From positions 62,001-126,000 of the forward strand of contig JACKJU010000007.1 in assembly GCA_020637805.1 (NCBI GenBank): a DNA stretch of 64,000 nucleotides. The letters run 5' to 3'. The stretch's first letter is position 1, and each line of letters starts with the position of its first letter. The notes under the pieces are model-generated. The model searched no databases. It was not told where the DNA came from and saw only the letters and a program-made list of their open reading frames with translations. The DNA comes from Nitratireductor sp. (GTDB lineage Bacteria; Pseudomonadota; Alphaproteobacteria; Rhizobiales; Rhizobiaceae). Positions 61,383 through 64,000 of this stretch are shown one piece after another. Both the position numbers and the translations under genes were made by a program.

Positions 61383-61403
61383 TACGAGTCATGTTTTGAC
61401 GCA

Positions 61404-62966
61404 TTATTTCAGCGCCACTTCCCACTCGATGTATGCCCTCATCTCGTCGATTCCCTTCGAATAAGGCGGTTCGACAAGATCGGGGTAGTAGGGGGAATCC
61501 GTGACATCGGCCTGTACCGCGGGGTGGCCACATGCTTGCCAGCCATTCATGCCATCTGCGACGAAAGCGACAGACGGAATGCCAACAGCGATCAATTGTG
61601 CCGCGCCGAGGCGGGCCTGGCGTTCGTCGCGGGCCACCAGAAGGGGCTTGTGCATTTGCTGCATGTTGCGGGCGGCCTGTTCGAGCCAACCGCGCGGTGC
61701 CCAGTGCGCACCTTCGATATGGGCCGACTGAAACTCCCGGCTCGTGCGAATGTCGAGGATCGAATAGCCTTGGAAAATCGTGGACGGGTCCAGATGCGCT
61801 GCCGCGACTTCTTGTACGCGCTCATCGTCAGCTATCTGAAATGCTGCGCCGGACCTTCTTCCAGTCGCGATTGTTGCACCGGAAGCCATCCAGCCGGATA
61901 TATCAGGCACCAGCCGCGATACGTCAGGAAAGCCCATGCGCCTGAGCCAGTAACCGGCCAGCGCCGCCTGACTGCAGCCATTGTCGACAAGAACGATCGG
62001 ATGCGCAGGTATTGCCGCATAGTCATCGGTCCGCTGAATGAGTTGCCCGCCGGGCAATGCAATGGAGCCGGGAATGTGGCCGTTGCGGAACTCGCTCATT
62101 GTTCTCAGGTCGAAGACGTATGGCGGAATGTTCCCGTCCAGGAGCCCCGCCAACTCACCGGCTGACACTCGGCCCACGCCTGCCTTGTCGGCCAGTTCCT
62201 CCGCGCGCGCGTTAATCGTGCTGTTGTGAACCGGGGTCATGCTCACGCAGTTTTCACTGGTCACGTTCTGACCGGCAATCTGCCAGCCCATCGTCCCGTT
62301 CCTGAGACCCCACGCTGCATCGCAGCCAAGCTTGCGTGCAGTCGCGGTCGCAATGATGGAACGTGTGCGTCCGGCGCAGTTGATCAGCACGAATGGCGAC
62401 TTGCCCTGAAGGTCCGGCAGGTGTCCGGCCAGGTCGAAACCGGGTGTGGATATGGCACCCGGCAAGTGATGGTGTCTGTATTCCTCATAGGTCCGCACAT
62501 CGCAGATCGCAGGTGGAGTACCGGACCGGAGCGACTCGTGCAGTTCTTCGGGATCAATTGAGGGGACTTCATCCTCTTCAAGTACGGCTTCGCCGAACGC
62601 CTTGCACGGAACATTGCTGCCTTTGCTGACCTGTGCGCCCGATGATAGCCAGTCAGCGTAACCGCCCTCCAGGATCGTCACATTGGAATAGCCGCAGCTC
62701 TCAAGTGTTTCACGCGAAAAGGCTGCACGCGAATCCTTTCCGAGCGTTGGATGCATACCGCTGTCGTAGATAACGGCATGGACCGATCTGTCAGGCAGAA
62801 GTTCGAAGATGCGAGCCTCGACAAGACGTCTTGGCAGGAACGTCGCCGTGGGGATGTGACCTGCATGGGCCTCGCCCTGCTCGCGAACATCGAGAAGCGC
62901 CCAGTCGCGCCTGGGCCAGCGACCGGCATCCGATTCGAGTTTCGTGCGCAGGGTTTCCGGTGTCAT
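61404..62966 (-). CDS. Four-domain rhodanese
   Basis: A 520-residue protein made of four tandem rhodanese domains (about 1-115, 135-240, 265-365, 390-480). Only the second has the sulfur-carrying active loop CAGRTR (Cys197 in LINCAGRTRS). The loops of the others read YDSGMHPTLGKDSR, VDNGCSQAAL and VARDERQARL and lack the cysteine at the catalytic position, so they are probably structural or regulatory. Rhodaneses transfer sulfane sulfur to cyanide or thiols. I used the ATG at 62966, eight bases after the MaoC_N stop. A coupled operon with the MaoC_N and acyl-CoA dehydrogenase genes is likely; the pathway role of sulfur transfer is not clear. Confidence 0.9.
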   Translation of the reverse strand: MTPETLRTKLESDAGRWPRRDWALLDVREQGEAHAGHIPTATFLPRRLVEARIFELLPDRSVHAVIYDSGMHPTLGKDSRAAFSRETLESCGYSNVTILEGGYADWLSSGAQVSKGSNVPCKAFGEAVLEEDEVPSIDPEELHESLRSGTPPAICDVRTYEEYRHHHLPGAISTPGFDLAGHLPDLQGKSPFVLINCAGRTRSIIATATARKLGCDAAWGLRNGTMGWQIAGQNVTSENCVSMTPVHNSTINARAEELADKAGVGRVSAGELAGLLDGNIPPYVFDLRTMSEFRNGHIPGSIALPGGQLIQRTDDYAAIPAHPIVLVDNGCSQAALAGYWLRRMGFPDVSRLVPDISGWMASGATIATGRRSGAAFQIADDERVQEVAAAHLDPSTIFQGYSILDIRTSREFQSAHIEGAHWAPRGWLEQAARNMQQMHKPLLVARDERQARLGAAQLIAVGIPSVAFVADGMNGWQACGHPAVQADVTDSPYYPDLVEPPYSKGIDEMRAYIEWEVALK

Positions 62967-62973
62967 GTCGCGA

Positions 62974-63453
62974 TCACGGGGTGGATATCTTGTTGTCGAG
63001 CCCGCGATAGACGGCGACACGCCGGTGTACGAAAACCTCTTCCCCGGTTTTCAGGTCCGTACCCCGGTTTTCCTGCACCATCAGGGCCATCGAGCCGGAT
63101 CGGCCCTTCTTGTCGATGACATCGACTAGGTGAATGCGGCATTCGAAACTGTCGCCGGCGACAATGGGCCGGCTGTATTTGAAGGACTGTTCACCGGCGA
63201 GAACTCGCTTGCGGTCCAGATTGTGCCACCAGACAGGCTCTTCGGGCGGAAGAAAGCTCACGGGAAAGGTCGGCGGGGCAAGAACGTCCTCATGACCGGC
63301 TGCCCGCGCAAACTCGGGATCGGTAAAAAGCGGGTTGGTGTCGCCGATGGCGCGAGCGAACTTCATAATGGCGCCCCGTTCCACCACCACGGAATACGCG
63401 GCTGAAGAAGTGCCGATCAGGGACCTGTCTATGGGGTGTGGATCGTCCTGCAT
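62974..63453 (-). CDS. FAS1-like dehydratase (MaoC N-terminal type)
   Basis: A 159-residue hot-dog protein of the MaoC_dehydrat_N type. The motif FARAIGDTNPLFTDPEFARAAGHEDVLAPP, here split at its core as IGDTNPLFTD, places it with N-terminal halves of double hot-dog hydratases that usually pair with a separate catalytic half. VVWHN-like PVWWHNLDRKRVLAGEQSF is also typical. It alone may be inactive or pair with one of the small MaoC proteins encoded at 46719 or 50156. The start shares a base with the dehydrogenase stop (TGATG), so translation is coupled. Confidence 0.85.
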   Translation of the reverse strand: MQDDPHPIDRSLIGTSSAAYSVVVERGAIMKFARAIGDTNPLFTDPEFARAAGHEDVLAPPTFPVSFLPPEEPVWWHNLDRKRVLAGEQSFKYSRPIVAGDSFECRIHLVDVIDKKGRSGSMALMVQENRGTDLKTGEEVFVHRRVAVYRGLDNKISTP

Positions 63454-64000
63454 CAATCGGCCTTCCACTGGCTGATCTTGCGTTCGAGAATGGCAGCCGC
63501 AATCATGTTCTTGTGGATCTGCATGGTGCCGCCATAGATCGACCCGCCGCGAACTTCTGCATACCGGTGGGCGAGGGGATATTCGCGGGTATAACCATTT
63601 GCGCCGAGGATCTGGATTGCGTCATCGCAGATTTCCTTCGCGGCCTTCGCGACGAAGACCTTGGCAATGGAAACTTCCGTCGGATTTGGCAGGCCTTTCG
63701 CCCCGGCATTGGCTGCCGCCCTGTAGGTCAGCAGTTTCGCAGCATCGAGTTTCACGCGCATCTCTGCCAGCATCCATTGAATGCCCTGGAAATCGCTGAT
63801 CTCGCGATTGAATTGCCGCCGTTCCTTGGAATAGGCGAGGGCATATTCATAGGATGCCTCTGCCGATCCGATCATGCGTGAAATGCTGCCAAGGCGTTCA
63901 GCGTTGTAGACGCTGATGAGCTTGCCGAAAGCGCCGCCGTCGATGAGGATGTTTTCGACAGGTACGCGGCAGTCGTCGAAGTAGAGCTCGAACAAGAGTT
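63453..64000 (-). CDS. Acyl-CoA dehydrogenase, C-terminal part (cut by window edge)
   Basis: The last 182 residues of an acyl-CoA dehydrogenase; the 5' end lies beyond the right edge. The helical C-terminal domain is present: ERRQFNREISDFQGIQWML (helix with Gln-Phe), AEMRVKLDAAKLL, and the FAD-loop region GGSIYGGTMQIHKN. At the position of the C-terminal catalytic glutamate of the medium-chain type (EGT) this reads GGT, while a glutamate stands in NAERLGSISRM, the position used by the isovaleryl- and long-chain enzymes. So this is likely a branched- or long-chain type. It is the first visible gene of the operon with MaoC_N and the four-domain rhodanese. Confidence 0.88.
   Translation of the reverse strand, partial: LLFELYFDDCRVPVENILIDGGAFGKLISVYNAERLGSISRMIGSAEASYEYALAYSKERRQFNREISDFQGIQWMLAEMRVKLDAAKLLTYRAAANAGAKGLPNPTEVSIAKVFVAKAAKEICDDAIQILGANGYTREYPLAHRYAEVRGGSIYGGTMQIHKNMIAAAILERKISQWKAD

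Overview
The window reads as a piece of a GC-rich alphaproteobacterial chromosome, most likely of the order Hyphomicrobiales (Rhizobium/Mesorhizobium/Brucella relatives). This rests on gene types: a Rhizobium etli-type zinc asparaginase, a DUF2336 protein, an IscU-like scaffold gene overlapping yidD, rhizobial-type NAD kinase, and tamA-tamB. Genus cannot be fixed from the sequence alone. No rRNA, tRNA, insertion sequence, phage or CRISPR array was seen.

Layout. 0-6.6 kb: AhpD-like protein, class IV aminotransferase, lytic transglycosylase, an exported protein, a BCCT osmolyte transporter, thioredoxin 2 and a MOSC protein. 6.6-10.6 kb: rplM-rpsI with a partly duplicated rpsI tail and terminator, then divergently the IscU-like gene, yidD, a DUF2267 protein and asparaginase. 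10.6-13.6 kb: an SDR enzyme, a TRIC-type channel and a cytochrome P450. 13.6-20 kb: a tripartite tricarboxylate transporter (tctC-tctB-tctA, followed by the P450) divergent from its two-component system tctD-tctE, which is followed by a periplasmic binding protein resembling PgtC-type sensor helpers. The shared promoter region carries CTGTCA repeats forming a Pho-box-like site. 20-34.6 kb: thrS and a run of ordinary genes (a LuxR solo with a PAS partner, universal stress protein, a membrane-anchored glutamate synthase-like flavoprotein, a K+ channel with a zinc ribbon, an acyltransferase, nitroreductase, flavin reductase, DUF2336 protein, NAD kinase). 34.7-44.2 kb: gamma-glutamyltransferase, a ferredoxin reductase and the tamA-tamB outer-membrane assembly pair.

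44.3-64 kb is an accessory catabolic region for an unknown acid or hydrophobic compound handled as CoA thioesters. A LysR gene is divergent from an operon for a PanE-glyoxalase fusion, MaoC hydratase, class III CoA-transferase and enoyl-CoA hydratase. Opposite it lies an operon of SDR, a flavin monooxygenase-like member of the acyl-CoA dehydrogenase fold, MaoC and an alpha/beta hydrolase. Next come a RibBX-type riboflavin gene, an MFS transporter, an acyl-CoA ligase and a MocR regulator. The region ends with a thiolase overlapping an unusual HMG-CoA-synthase-like/DUF35 fusion, then a four-domain rhodanese, a MaoC_N hydratase and an acyl-CoA dehydrogenase that runs off the right edge. A ligase, several hydratases, a dehydrogenase and a thiolase would support a beta-oxidation-like or retro-aldol route, with flavin supplied by the RibBX protein for the oxygenase.

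The most notable observations are the thiolase/HMGCS-like-DUF35 pair with a Cys-to-Gln change at the expected active site, the PanE-VOC fusion, the Pho-box-like repeats plus three-part sensing module at the tct locus, the RibBX gene inside the catabolic region, and the duplicated rpsI tail.
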